The position numbers were made by a program, and so were the translations under genes. DNA of 64,000 bases, from positions 310,001 through 374,000 of the forward strand of contig CAWGYT010000020.1 of assembly GCA_963826795.1 (NCBI GenBank). The letters run 5' to 3'. Of the stretch, positions 7,200 through 17,450 are shown in pieces. The notes under the pieces were generated by a model. It was not told where the DNA came from. It searched no databases and saw only the letters and a list, made by a program, of their open reading frames with translations. This DNA comes from CAWGYT01 sp963826795 (lineage in GTDB: Bacteria > Planctomycetota > Planctomycetia > Pirellulales > Pirellulaceae). Position 1 is the stretch's first letter; each line of letters begins with the position of its first letter.

Positions 7200-9341
7200 T
7201 CAGGGTTCCAAGGCCGCCGGGTAGTCCAGTTCGTACGGCGGGGCGTCGCCGCCGGGGCCCATCAAGTAATGCTCCATCCAGCGCAACAGCCGCAAACTGT
7301 AGTCAAACCGCGCCGCCGCTTTGCGGTTGCCGTGACCCTCGCCTTCGTACAACACGAGGCGGACGGGGGCCTGAGCGAGTGTCTTCAGGTGTCGAAACAA
7401 CTCCAGCGACTGCGACGGATGGACGCGCGGATCTTGCTTGCCGTGCAGGATCAGCGTCGGCGTCTTGTTCCGCTGCACATATCGAATCGGACTGCGCTCG
7501 GTGAAATACGGCCAATCATCCCACAGTCGCTTGAGGTGGTGTACCAGAAACATCTCGGCCGGAATGTCCGTCGTGCCGACTTTCGAGATGTTGTCGCTGA
7601 TCCCGACAAACATCACACTGGCGGCGTAGCGATCCGAGTAATACGTCGCGCCCCAGGCCGAGGCGTAGCCGCCATAGGATCCGCCTGTGATGCCCACCCG
7701 CGCCCGATCGACCAAGCCGGAAGCGACCAGATGATCGATGCCGTCGACCAGATCATCGAATTCCTTGCCCGCCGCGTCGGCTTGACCTAATTTCGAAAAC
7801 TCGACACCCCGCCCCGTGCTGCCCCGATAATTCGGATAGAAGACCGCGAATCCTCGGGCCGCCAACGCTTGACCCGGACTGGAGTACGTCGTGACCCAGC
7901 CGTTCGGGACGTGCGATTCAGGTCCGCCGTGGACGATCATCACCAGAGGATAGCGCCGCCCCTCGACGTAGTTCAGCGGTTTGATCAGCACGCCCTCCAA
8001 CTGCAGGCCGTCCCGCGCCGACCAGGTAACCGGCGATTGCTCGGCCAAACGGATCGAATCGAGTTGCGGGTTGCTGCGCGTCAGTCGCAGGGATTCCGGA
8101 TCCGTCGGATTCGGCTCGACGGACATCCGGTAGACTTCGCCGGGATGCTGCGGCGCATGGCCGACCATCGCGGCGGTCTTCCCGTCGTGGGTGACGGTCA
8201 AGGCGGAAAGAATCGGCCCGGTCGCCGAGATCACCCGCTGCGTCGCACCCTCGACATCGCTCGTTCCTACCGACGTCTGAAGATGGTCGTCTGCGATCCA
8301 GAGGATCCGGCCGGCGTCCAACCAGGCGAACGAACTGACATGCGCCGGGTAGTCCGGCATCAAGTCGGTCAACTCACCCGACCCGGGCAGATTGGCGACC
8401 ATCAGCCGTCCTTCGCTGGGGTCATGGAGGTCGGCCCCGGAGATCATCGCGATCCGCTCGCCGTTCGGACTCCAGGCCACCTGGCCCAACTTGCCGGGAT
8501 TCGGGATCGATTCGACGATCCGTCCCGAGACGACGTCCACGATATGGACTCGCTTGAACATGTAGCTGTCGTCGACCGAGGGCGTTGGAGCCAGCACGAC
8601 GAGCAGCTCCGTGCCGCGGGGACTCCATTGGACGTCGTGAGCCGAGCCCGTCAGGTCCAACCTTCGCGGCTTCGCGCCCGGCGTCGATTCGGCGATCCAA
8701 ACGCGGGTGGGCTGCCAGTCTTCTTCGTAGATCTCCTGATTGAAACCCTTTTCAGCCTGCGTCTTTTGAGTGGAGTCGACCTCCTCCGTGGCGAGATAGG
8801 CGACCTGACGTCCGTCGGCCGAGAGGCTGAAGGCCGAGATCGAGGTCGGGTGCTCGAGCAACTTCTGGGACTCGCCGCCGTCGATCGGAATCTGATAAAG
8901 CGCCGTCGCCTTGTCGTCATTGCGACGAGCCAGATAGACGATCCGTTTGCTGTCCGGTGTCCAGGCCATCGACCCAACGGCAATCTTTCCCGTCACGAAC
9001 GGACGTGAATTCCCCGCGGCGTCCACCACATGCAGCTCGACCCACGACGGACCGTCCTCGTCCTGCAGCGGAATCCGTGGGACCGCCAACCGGTACGCAA
9101 CCCAGTTGCCGTCCGGCGAAATCGAGGAATCGATCACGGACTTCAGCTGCGCGATTTGCAACGGCCCCAGCGTCCGCTGGACGACGACCGGGACGTCGGC
9201 AGCGGTGCCTGTCGCGGTGTCCTCGGCGCGGCAACAGGCCGCACCGCCGATCGCCATCACGATCTGGGTGAGCGAGACCGTCACAAGCAAGAGAAGGGGC
9301 CGAAATAACTTCATCGTGGAAGATCGGGTGGCGAATTTCAT
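7200..9341 (-). CDS. S9 family prolyl oligopeptidase-type serine peptidase, exported
   Basis: This protein of about 713 residues has an N-terminal beta-propeller (WD40/TolB-like blades with SPDG, TPDSK and SPNGE motifs over about residues 50-420) and a C-terminal alpha/beta-hydrolase domain. The catalytic triad is visible: S555 in GGSYGG, D637 in GKQDPR and H670 in GEGHG. The oxyanion region HGGPE lies earlier. This is the acylaminoacyl-peptidase/DPP IV clan that cleaves oligopeptides. A hydrophobic signal sequence follows the start (KLFRPLLLLVTVSLTQIVM). The start is set at the ATG at 9341 because GGAAAG lies about ten bases upstream; an ATG at 9314 is also possible. The gene follows the Gfo/Idh gene on the same strand with about 160 bases between, including a small hairpin. 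It probably acts in the periplasm on peptides from exported substrates. Confidence 0.9.
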   Translation of the reverse strand: MKFATRSSTMKLFRPLLLLVTVSLTQIVMAIGGAACCRAEDTATGTAADVPVVVQRTLGPLQIAQLKSVIDSSISPDGNWVAYRLAVPRIPLQDEDGPSWVELHVVDAAGNSRPFVTGKIAVGSMAWTPDSKRIVYLARRNDDKATALYQIPIDGGESQKLLEHPTSISAFSLSADGRQVAYLATEEVDSTQKTQAEKGFNQEIYEEDWQPTRVWIAESTPGAKPRRLDLTGSAHDVQWSPRGTELLVVLAPTPSVDDSYMFKRVHIVDVVSGRIVESIPNPGKLGQVAWSPNGERIAMISGADLHDPSEGRLMVANLPGSGELTDLMPDYPAHVSSFAWLDAGRILWIADDHLQTSVGTSDVEGATQRVISATGPILSALTVTHDGKTAAMVGHAPQHPGEVYRMSVEPNPTDPESLRLTRSNPQLDSIRLAEQSPVTWSARDGLQLEGVLIKPLNYVEGRRYPLVMIVHGGPESHVPNGWVTTYSSPGQALAARGFAVFYPNYRGSTGRGVEFSKLGQADAAGKEFDDLVDGIDHLVASGLVDRARVGITGGSYGGYASAWGATYYSDRYAASVMFVGISDNISKVGTTDIPAEMFLVHHLKRLWDDWPYFTERSPIRYVQRNKTPTLILHGKQDPRVHPSQSLELFRHLKTLAQAPVRLVLYEGEGHGNRKAAARFDYSLRLLRWMEHYLMGPGGDAPPYELDYPAALEP

Positions 9342-9407
9342 CGGTGGCAGCTTTCCAACAGGCGGCGGTTGTTGCTCAACTGGGGGTGGTTTCACGACAG
9401 GAAGTGC

Positions 9408-9436
9408 GGCAGGGCGAGGCAGCACCTCGCCCTGCC
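9408..9436. repeat. Short GC-rich hairpin
   Basis: A perfect 12-bp inverted repeat (GGCAGGGCGAGG and its complement) surrounds a 5-base loop between the Gfo/Idh stop and the S9 peptidase start. There is no T-run beside it, so it is more likely a member of the GGGCGAGG/CCTCGCCC intergenic repeat family also seen at 41167 than an intrinsic terminator. Confidence 0.6.
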
Positions 9437-9502
9437 AAGATTCAAGCGTAACACTTCATTTGGATCCTCGAACGCGTGTCGCCCGACGAACCGGTCAATC
9501 CT

Positions 9503-10816
9503 TCAGGCGGATTCCCAGCCCGAACGGAATTCGGGGCGGAATTCGGGGCGGATCGGCGCTGGGGCTCGGTCGTTGCCCGACGCGGCCAAGTGGGCGGCGT
9601 CCCAATCGAAACCGCCTCCGGCGCGGTAGGCGACATTGCCCAGGACGACCGTTTCGCTCAGCGGTCCCGAATAGGCAAAGTCGCAGGTTGCGGCTGGGCC
9701 GCCTTTGCAAGCGTCGATCCATTCGCGGTGGAAACCGGGGGAATCGGGGATCGTCGCCGCGGGGGCTTCATGCTCGGCGAAGCGATCCTGTGGATAGAGG
9801 GCCCGCTTACCAAAGCCGCACAGTAACTGACCTTGCGTCCCGATGAATAGCGTGTTGTTGCCGCTGGAGGGCAGACCTTGCTCGCGCAGGATCGGCGGTC
9901 CGTCTTTGGCGTGATACCAGTTCAGCTCGACGGCCGGCCGCGTGGACGTCTCCGGGAAGACGTATTTTACGGCCATTGATTTGGGAGTCCGCTCGGGATC
10001 GACCGGCGGGCCGCTGGCCTCGACTCGATTGGGAAACGTCAGGCCCAGTGCCCAATAGGGGATGTCCAGGATATGGCAACCCCAATTGCCCATTTCACCG
10101 GTCCCGTAATCCCACCAGAAGCGCCAACCGTAAGGGCAGATGTCGGGGCTGTACGGGCGCATCTTGGCCGGCCCAATCCACAGTTCCCAATCCAAGTGCT
10201 CGGGCACGGGCGGCGGATTTTGGGGAATCGCCGGCATCCCCCGCTCGCCGTCGATCCAGCAGTGGACTTCGGTCACTTGGCCGATCGCTCCGGCCTGGAT
10301 CAGCTCGACGACGCGATGCATATTCGCCAGCGTGTGTCGCTGGACGCCGAGTTGTGTGGCGACGCCCATCCGTGCGGCCAGCTCGGTCATCTGACGCGTC
10401 TCCCACACCGAATGGGCCATGGGCTTTTCACAATAGAGATGCTTGCCGAGTTGCAGCGCGATCATCGAGGGATGGAAGTGCGAATGGTCGGGCGTGCTGA
10501 CGACGACGGCATCGAGCTGATCGGCCAGCTCGTCGAACATCCGACGATAGTCGCGGTATTTGCGCGCCTGAGGGAATCGTTCGAACCCATCCCCGGCACG
10601 TTGCTCGTCGACGTCGCACAGGGCCACGATGTTTTGCTGTTGTTGAGCGACGCCGTTCAGGTTGCTGCGTCCCTGACCGCCGATCCCGATCAGCGCGACG
10701 TTCAATTTCTCGTTGGGCGATTCGGCTCGCGCGGCGCACCCTCGTGTCGCCGCCCAGTAGCCGGCCCCCGAAGCGAGCGTGGTCTTGAGCGCCTCGCGGC
10801 GGCTGATGTGTCGCAT
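9503..10816 (-). CDS. Gfo/Idh/MocA family oxidoreductase, exported
   Basis: This 437-residue NAD(P)-dependent oxidoreductase-like protein has a Rossmann fold beginning with VALIGIGGQGRSN, a catalytic-region motif EKPMA (equivalent to the EKP of the family) and the usual C-terminal alpha/beta domain with a Trp-rich loop (WDYGTGEMGNWG). An N-terminal SRREALK sequence followed by a hydrophobic stretch resembles a Tat signal, as is usual for planctomycete members, so it is probably folded with its cofactor and exported to the periplasm. The start is the ATG at 10816, preceded by AAAGGGGA. Family members act on sugars, inositols and their derivatives; the substrate is unknown. The last residues contain a 12-base direct repeat (ATTCGGGGCGGA twice), giving the RPEFRPEFR tail. 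The S9 peptidase gene is downstream. Confidence 0.9.
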   Translation of the reverse strand: MRHISRREALKTTLASGAGYWAATRGCAARAESPNEKLNVALIGIGGQGRSNLNGVAQQQQNIVALCDVDEQRAGDGFERFPQARKYRDYRRMFDELADQLDAVVVSTPDHSHFHPSMIALQLGKHLYCEKPMAHSVWETRQMTELAARMGVATQLGVQRHTLANMHRVVELIQAGAIGQVTEVHCWIDGERGMPAIPQNPPPVPEHLDWELWIGPAKMRPYSPDICPYGWRFWWDYGTGEMGNWGCHILDIPYWALGLTFPNRVEASGPPVDPERTPKSMAVKYVFPETSTRPAVELNWYHAKDGPPILREQGLPSSGNNTLFIGTQGQLLCGFGKRALYPQDRFAEHEAPAATIPDSPGFHREWIDACKGGPAATCDFAYSGPLSETVVLGNVAYRAGGGFDWDAAHLAASGNDRAPAPIRPEFRPEFRSGWESA

Positions 10817-10917
10817 CGCATATTCCCCTTTCGGAAAAAGAATCAATTCAAGGCTTTGACTTGACGCTTGGATTTCGCCACCGAGTCCCCGAGGGCACTG
10901 AGATCGCGTTCGATGAT

Positions 10918-13900
10918 TCACAGCGGCGGCGTCGTGCTGGTCAAATACGCGAAGAGATCTCGAATCTCGTCTTCGCTCAGCTCGGCCAGCAAATGTTCCG
11001 GCATCAGCGATCTCGGGTCGGGCAGTAGTTCGTCGATTTGCGAAAGCGGGATGGACTGATCTTGACCATCCGTCCCGCGGAGGACGAGCAGTTGATCATT
11101 GTGTTCCATTTTCAGACCCGCAAGAACTCGGCCGTCGTCGGTGACGACCGTAAAATTTTCGAAACCTTCGCGAATCTCGGCGCTGGGGTGAACGATCGCC
11201 AGCAACATGCGTCGCAAGTTCGTCCGATTGTACGACGTCAAATCGGGTCCGATCTGGTTGCCTTGTGCGAACAGCCGGTGACATTTCGCGCAGTTGGCCT
11301 TGCCCTGAAACAGGTCGCGGCCGCTGAGGGGATTTCCATCTCCCTGTCGGACGATTTGTTCCATCGCGTCGATCCGAGCTTCCAGGGCCGCCACGTCCGT
11401 CGCCTGTTCTGGAAACAAGCGCTCCATTGCCGCAACGACCGTCGGCCGCGGATGTCGTCTCAGGCGTGTCTGGATCTCGCTTTCCAATGACGTGGCCGGA
11501 ATGGTCCCTTGTTCAACCGCACCCAGCATCGCCTCCGCCCATCCCGCGCGGCTGGCCAGCAGTTGACGTGCGACGGCCTGAGATCCCTCACTGAGGTTCG
11601 GATACGCGTTCAATACGAGCGTGCCGATTTCGTCGTCCGAGAACTTCTGCAAAGCGATTAACGCGGCATTGCGAATCGATTCCGCTTCGTCGCCTGTGAG
11701 CAATTTGGCGAGCATCGGCGGAGTCCGGTCCGCTGCCGCGCAGGACTTCACCCAGGGCCCGGATTAATTCCAACCGCTGAGCGGACGGAGCCTGCGAGTC
11801 AGCGCTGAGCTGCAGAGCCTGGGCGACGGCCTCCTCATCTTGCTGACGGACACCGAGCAGCAAGGCGAAGGGCCCGCTGCTGGCGCCAGCTCACGGGCCA
11901 ACTCCAACGGCAACGGCGGCAGCTCGCGGCCCTCAAACGACTTCACAAAGGCCTCCAACAGACGGTCTCGCTCGGCGGACGTCGGTGCCAGTTGCATCAG
12001 CGTCGCGCAAACCTGCAGATCGTTTTGGCGACCCGACATGGCATAGCGCCGCATCAGATTTTGCGGGATGCGATATCCTCCCACACGGTACTCCGCCTGC
12101 CAGGGATCCGTGCGCTGCAAATACGACAAGATCAAGTCGGGTCGATCCGCATGTGCCTCCAGCGCCCACCATAACATGTTGGGCACGTAGGGGTCGGCAA
12201 CATCCTCCGGACGCGCCAGCAGTTCGAAGAGAATCGGAATGGCCTGATCCGCCGGCAGCCGCTTGGCGGTGGCGGCCAGCTGACAGCGCGTCTCGACATC
12301 CGGTTCGTCGTGAGCCAGCCGTCGCAGTCGCGTCGCCAACTCGGGCGCAACGAGCCGATCGTCGCCCAGGATGCGGATCGTCCAACGTCGCACATGCGGG
12401 TCGGCGTGCTGGAGACACGGCATCGCGCGCGTCGCGTCCAGGCCACCGGACAAATGAAGCGCCCACAGGGCGTGCAGCGCGTCCGGCCCGGTCCGCTCCT
12501 GAACGAGCGTCTCAAGTTGCGCGATGACGTTCGCATCGCGTCGATCACCCAGCAGTCGCAGGGCCTGCTGCCGGAACCAGCGGTTCGAGTGAAACAGGTA
12601 GCGGTCAATCAGCTCGGCGCTGGTCAATTTCGCCAGATCGAAGGCTTGCGACGGTTCGAATTGCTTGCCTCGCAGGCGATACACACGGCCCAGATCCGGG
12701 TTGGTCTGGCCTTCATGGTTCCGGTAGTGATTGGGCTGGACCGAATACCAATCGGCCAGATAGAGGCTGCCGTCGGGCCCCAACTGGATATCGACGGGCG
12801 TAAACCAATCAGCCCGATCGCCGCGGCCGGCGGCAACCACAATCGCGATGTCCCGCGTCTGCCGTGACGCCCCGTCGGGGCCGATCTCGGAGAGCACCAC
12901 ATGATGCTCGACCGGATTCACGCCGAACAAGCGCCCGTGGTAACGCGCGGGCAGCGAGTCGGCCTCGTAGATGCAAAAGGTGTGCGTGAAGCGTACCACG
13001 GGGTGGTGTCGCATGGCCCCGTAGTAAGCGAAGGCGTAGGGATTGGAGAGTTGTCCGTGCTTGCCAAAATTCTTTTGCGAGTAGCCTCCTTGGACGTAGT
13101 AAAACCCACGCGTATCACCCCCGTTGTGCCCCGAGTAGACACGTCCTTGCGAATCGATCTCGACGCCGAATGAGTTGCCGCCGCCTTCGGCAAAGACTTC
13201 GTAACGGTGGGTTTCAGGATGATAACGCCACACGTTCTGGCCCAGGCTGTGAACCGGCGTCTGGTCGGCTTCGGCGAGCCCGTTCGGCCCATGGACCACC
13301 ACGGAACCGCTCACGGTGCTGCCCTGCGTCGCGTAGATCCAGCCATCCGGGCCCCATCGCAGGCTGTTGGCGATGGAATGCGAGTCTTCGATGCCGAACC
13401 CCGAGAGCAGCACTTGCGGTACCAGGTCGTCCGGCCGGTCATCCCGGTCCTGATCGGCGTAAAACAAGAGATAAGGCGGATTGAGCACGAACACGCCGCC
13501 GCGGCCCGGCAGGGCGGCGGTGGCAAAGTTCAGACCGTCCAAGAACACTTTGTGCTCGTCAAACGTGCCGTCTTGATCTCGATCGGTATGGATCGTGATT
13601 CGATCCTGTCCGCGAAAGGGAGAATCCGCCGCATGCGGGGGCGGCGGCGGGAACGGCGGATCGTAGACGTTCCGCCAGACATTGTCACGGCTCAGCAATT
13701 TCAAGCCCGCTGGCCAGGGATATTGGCGATACTGCACCACCCACAGCCGTCCCCGCTCGTCGAAACTCAACTGCAACGGATTTGCCACGATCGGCTCACG
13801 CAACAACAGGTCCAGTTGCAAGTCCTCGACCACCTCCAGCGTCGGCTCGACGTCACTCGGCTGCAGCGGATACACATCCTCCGCGACCGCCGACGTCGAC

Positions 13901-14819
13901 TGACCGTAATCCGTTGCACGGGGCGCAACTTCGTGTGACACCGAATCGTCATTCCTCGAAATGGCATCCCCCGGAGCATCCTGGTCCAGTGCCCAGTAGA
14001 TTGCATTCCGCAGCAATCGACGAAATCCCGCCGCCTGAAAATCGCTCGGAATCCCCAGCGACGTATAAAAGACGCGGGTCGCGCGGTCACCGTAGAGGTT
14101 CGTCCAGGCCACCGGCTCCGCGTCGCCTGTCTCGCGCTGGCCGGAAAGCAGCAACGTCGCGCGGTCGGAAACGAGCGAGCTCTGGTACAGCTTCGAACTG
14201 GTCCAGGGCGTCACGCCGCGCAGCAGGGGACTTTCGGCCGCGGCGGCGTTTCGAGTCACCGCCACCGATTCGTCGCCAAAATGACCTTGGTACCGGCCGC
14301 CTAAAACCTGTTCGTCAAACTTCAGCCACTCGGCATGTCCGGCCGTGACCTGGCCGCGCGTGTCGAAGGCGTGACTCGCCGTCCGGATCGCGACCAGCGG
14401 CTTCCCCGCCACAAGATGCGCGCGAATTGCCTCCATCTGCCGCACGGTCGGTGCTCGACGCCGTACGCTCAGGACCAGCAGATCGGCGTCGGCCAGAGCG
14501 TCTTCAAGTCCCGCAAAGTCGTTCCGCGACGGGGCTTCGTTGGGGGCACGGATCCACGTGGCTCGAAAACCTCGATCCGCCAACTCGGCCGCGAAAAACT
14601 CCGGGAGCGTGCCCGCCGTTTCGTACTCGGCTTCGCCGATCATGAAGACCAGATGCCGGCGGGAAGGCTGGCGCTGGCGCCGGCTTGGCTTCGCTGGGTG
14701 CCGGCTTGGCTTCGCCGGATTCGGCGGCCGATAAGCGAATTCGGGGACGGAGCGACGGGCAGCGAGACCACGACCCAGGAGGTCGCCAAGCTGACTGAGA
14801 TCACCAACAACCAACGCAT
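10918..14819 (-). pseudogene. ThuA - PVC-type heme-binding - HEAT - cytochrome c protein, frame broken
   Basis: The full-length product would be about 1300 residues. A signal peptide (MRWLLVISVSLATSWVVVSL) starts at 14819 after GAAAGGTG. A ThuA-like domain follows (about 14650-13960), then a membrane-bound dehydrogenase/PVC heme-binding propeller (about 13850-12660, with NPLQLSFDERGRLWVV), HEAT-like repeats (12600-11500), and a C-terminal cytochrome c domain with heme motif CAKCH near 11290. The reading frame changes at least three times: once or twice between the signal peptide and the ThuA domain in a Pro/Ala repeat linker (about 14670-14760), once at the GGGCCC run at about 11868-11876, and once at about 11713-11722. 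Each side reads as well-conserved family sequence, so these are probably indels in the assembly rather than old decay. Related proteins are predicted to oxidise sugars or alcohols in the periplasm and pass electrons to the C-terminal heme. Confidence 0.85.
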
Positions 14820-14993
14820 CGAACACCTTTCGGTTGAAGGGTTGCGGGGAGGCAACGGGTTCCGGGGGGAATCAAGGACGGGGCGGATCGCGCCGGGGCC
14901 TTTATTGTGGCCCAAAAAACGAGTACAAGCTACCAGGACAAACGACGAGCGGGCCGGCAATTCCTTCCTGATCCGAGAGGCGCAAATCGACCG

Positions 14994-16925
14994 ATGGCGA
15001 ACCTCATCACTCGACGGACTGCCTGCAGTCGTGACTGTCCCGACGCCTGCGAGATCGTCGCCACCCTGGACGCGGGCCGCATTGTGCGTCTGCAAGGCGC
15101 GGCCGATCACCCCATCACGCAAGGGTTTCTGTGCCATCGAACAAGTCGCTTCCTGGAACGCCAATACGCTCCCGAACGGCTGACACGGCCGCTCCTGCGG
15201 CAGGGCGATGGCTTTCGCGAAATCGATTGGTCCGAGGCCTTGGATCTGATTGCCGCACGCATGTTGCAGTTTCGCGCGGAATCGGGAGCGGCTTCGATAT
15301 TGCACTACCGGTGCGGTGGCTCGATGGGCATCATGAAGCACGTCAGCGATTGGTTCTTCCGGCGGTTTGGCCCGGTGACGGAAAAGTCGGGTGACGTTTG
15401 TTCGGGAGCGGGAGAGGCGGCTCAGACGACGGATTTCGGTTTGTGCGACAGCAACGATGTGTTCGACCTGCTCAACAGCCGAACCATCGTCCTGTGGGGA
15501 AAGAACGTCTTCGTCAGCAGTGTCCATCTGCTGCCCGTCCTGCGACAGGCTCGTCAGGCCGGCGCCCGGTTGATCCTGGTCGACCCGGTCCATCACCGAA
15601 CGGCCCAGATTTGCGACCAAGTGGTGCAGCCACGCGCGGGCGGGGATGCGGCCTTGGCCTGTGGAGTCGCGCGTTGGCTGATGGATCAGGGACGACACGA
15701 TCCCGACGCGGCAGACTACTGTGATCACTGGGAAACGTACCAGCAACTCATTGGCTCCCGTTCGTTCGAGCAGTGGGCCGCGATCGCGGACGTGCCGGCC
15801 GCGGCACTGATCGAAATGGCCGAGGCTTACGCGGCGGGTCCCTCGGCGATCTTGATCGGTTGGGGGATGCAGCGCCGGCGGTTTGGCGCCGCGACGATCA
15901 GGGCCGTCGATGCCCTGGCGGCCATCTCAGGGAACCTGGGAGTCGCGGGCGGCGGCGCGTCGTTCTATTTTCGCCGCCGCGGCGCTTTCGATTTCTCGTT
16001 CCGCGAGACGTCGGACGAGCCGCCGCGTCGAATTCCCGAACCGTTGCTGGGCCCCGGAATCCTGGCCGCCACGGATCCGCCGCTGCGAATGGTCTGGGTC
16101 ACCGCCGCCAATCCCGTCGCCATGTTGCCGCATTCAACGGTCGTCGCCGAGGCACTGCGATCTCGCGAATTCACCGTGGTCGTTGACTCGTTCTTCACCG
16201 ATACGGCCCGCTGTGCCGATCTGGTGCTGCCGACGACGACCTTCCTGGAAGAAGATGACCTGCTGGGCGCCTACGGCCACCACTGGCTGGCTGAAATGCG
16301 AGCCGTCACGCTGCCACCCGATGGCGTTCGGTCGGACTACCAGATCGTTCAGCAACTGGCCGCCCGGGTTGGCCTGAACGAGTTGTTCGCCGACGACGTC
16401 GACGCCTGGAAAGATCGACTGCTGACGCGGGTCGCGCCGCGAGGCGTCACGCGCGAGGCGCTCCGCCGCGGCGCGGTGCGGAATCCGCTCGCCGACAAGA
16501 TTGTTTTCGCGGAGCGTCAATTTGCGACCGCTTCGGGGCGCGTCAACTTGATCTGCGAATTACCCGAACCGCTGCTGACCGCACCGGATCGGATGACCCT
16601 TAAATTGGCCGCCCTGTCCACGGCCCGGGCCCAAAGCTCGCAGTGGCGACCCGCCGAACAAGAAGGACCCGCGACGGCCACGGTGCACCCCGATGCCGTC
16701 CCCGAGGCCCGAACCGGTCAGCTCGCCAGGCTGCGGTCCCGCGTTGGCGAGCTGACGGTCGTCCTGCAACTGGATCCGCAGCAGCGCCCCGACGTCGTCC
16801 TGATGGAAAAAGGCGGCTGGCTGCATGCCGGCCGCTGCGCCAATGCGCTGGTTCCCGCCGAATTGACCGACGATGGTGAGTGTGCCGTGTACTATGACAC
16901 CGAGGTGTCAGTGACACTGCTGTGA
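14994..16925 (+). CDS. Molybdopterin-dependent oxidoreductase with [4Fe-4S] cluster
   Basis: This 643-residue protein belongs to the DMSO reductase/formate dehydrogenase superfamily. The N-terminal [4Fe-4S] ligands are C-S-R-D-C-P-D-A-C and the fourth Cys in GFLCH. Molybdopterin domains follow, with a possible Mo-ligand Cys in KSGDVCSGAG near residue 140. A later WVTAANPVAMLP and the DTARCADLVLPTTT strand are typical of the family, and the C-terminal molydopterin dinucleotide-binding domain is about 100 residues. There is no Tat signal, so it is probably cytoplasmic. The start is the ATG at 14994, chosen because the conserved TRRTACSRDC follows at once; a weak GAGAGGCG lies upstream. No electron-transfer subunit or cofactor gene lies nearby, so the substrate cannot be told. 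It is divergently oriented from the ThuA/PVC heme protein, with about 170 bases between. Confidence 0.9.
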   Translation: MANLITRRTACSRDCPDACEIVATLDAGRIVRLQGAADHPITQGFLCHRTSRFLERQYAPERLTRPLLRQGDGFREIDWSEALDLIAARMLQFRAESGAASILHYRCGGSMGIMKHVSDWFFRRFGPVTEKSGDVCSGAGEAAQTTDFGLCDSNDVFDLLNSRTIVLWGKNVFVSSVHLLPVLRQARQAGARLILVDPVHHRTAQICDQVVQPRAGGDAALACGVARWLMDQGRHDPDAADYCDHWETYQQLIGSRSFEQWAAIADVPAAALIEMAEAYAAGPSAILIGWGMQRRRFGAATIRAVDALAAISGNLGVAGGGASFYFRRRGAFDFSFRETSDEPPRRIPEPLLGPGILAATDPPLRMVWVTAANPVAMLPHSTVVAEALRSREFTVVVDSFFTDTARCADLVLPTTTFLEEDDLLGAYGHHWLAEMRAVTLPPDGVRSDYQIVQQLAARVGLNELFADDVDAWKDRLLTRVAPRGVTREALRRGAVRNPLADKIVFAERQFATASGRVNLICELPEPLLTAPDRMTLKLAALSTARAQSSQWRPAEQEGPATATVHPDAVPEARTGQLARLRSRVGELTVVLQLDPQQRPDVVLMEKGGWLHAGRCANALVPAELTDDGECAVYYDTEVSVTLL

Positions 16926-17450
16926 GCGTGGCTCTGCCCCGCAGGGCAAAGCCTGCCTGGACACGGGAGCGGCCCCCTCATCGGGCACGGCCCCCTCATC
17001 CGGCGCGGCCCCCCTCATCCGGCCTTCGGCCACCTTCTCCCGCGCTGGGGAGAAGGGACATGCTGGTGTCACCTCTCCCGTGGCCGGGAGAGGTCGCTCG
17101 GGGCACGCTGGCGGGGCCCGAGCGGGTGAGGGTTGGGCCCCGCGAGTCTGCGGTGCGGCGAGCCCCCTCATCCGGCCTTCGGCCACCTTCTCCCGCGCTG
17201 GGGAGAAGGGACATGCTGGTGTCACCTCTCCCGTGGCCGGGAGAGGTCGCTCGGGGCCCGCTGGCGGGCCCCGAGCGGGTGAGGGTTGGCCCCCCGCGAG
17301 TCTGCGGTGCGGCGGCCCCCCTCATCCGGCCTTCGGCCACCTTCTCCCGCGTGGGGAGAAGGGACATGCTGGTGTCACCTCGGCCGTGATCGGCAGAAGG
17401 GACATGCTGGTGTCACCTCGGCCGTGATCGGCAGAAGGGACATGATCGAC
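16926..17450. repeat. Intergenic repeat array with 153-bp and 38-bp periods
   Basis: This stretch holds no gene. A unit beginning CCCCTCATCCGGCCTTCGG and containing the hairpin CTTCTCCC...GGGAGAAGG recurs at 17011, 17164 and 17317, a period of 153 bases; the third copy is truncated. It passes into a second array with a 38-base period (AGAAGGGACATGCTGGTGTC at 17357, 17395 and, partly, 17433). The repeats lie between the converging ends of the molybdopterin enzyme and the PEP-CTERM gene. Open frames across them on both strands are artefacts of the repeats. Confidence 0.85.

Noticed and set aside
9408..9436. Rho-independent terminator after the Gfo/Idh gene
   Set aside because: The stem is good but no T-run follows on either strand.
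17011..17440. CRISPR array
   Set aside because: Periods of 153 and 38 bases are tandem copies of one sequence with no unique spacers, and no cas genes are present.
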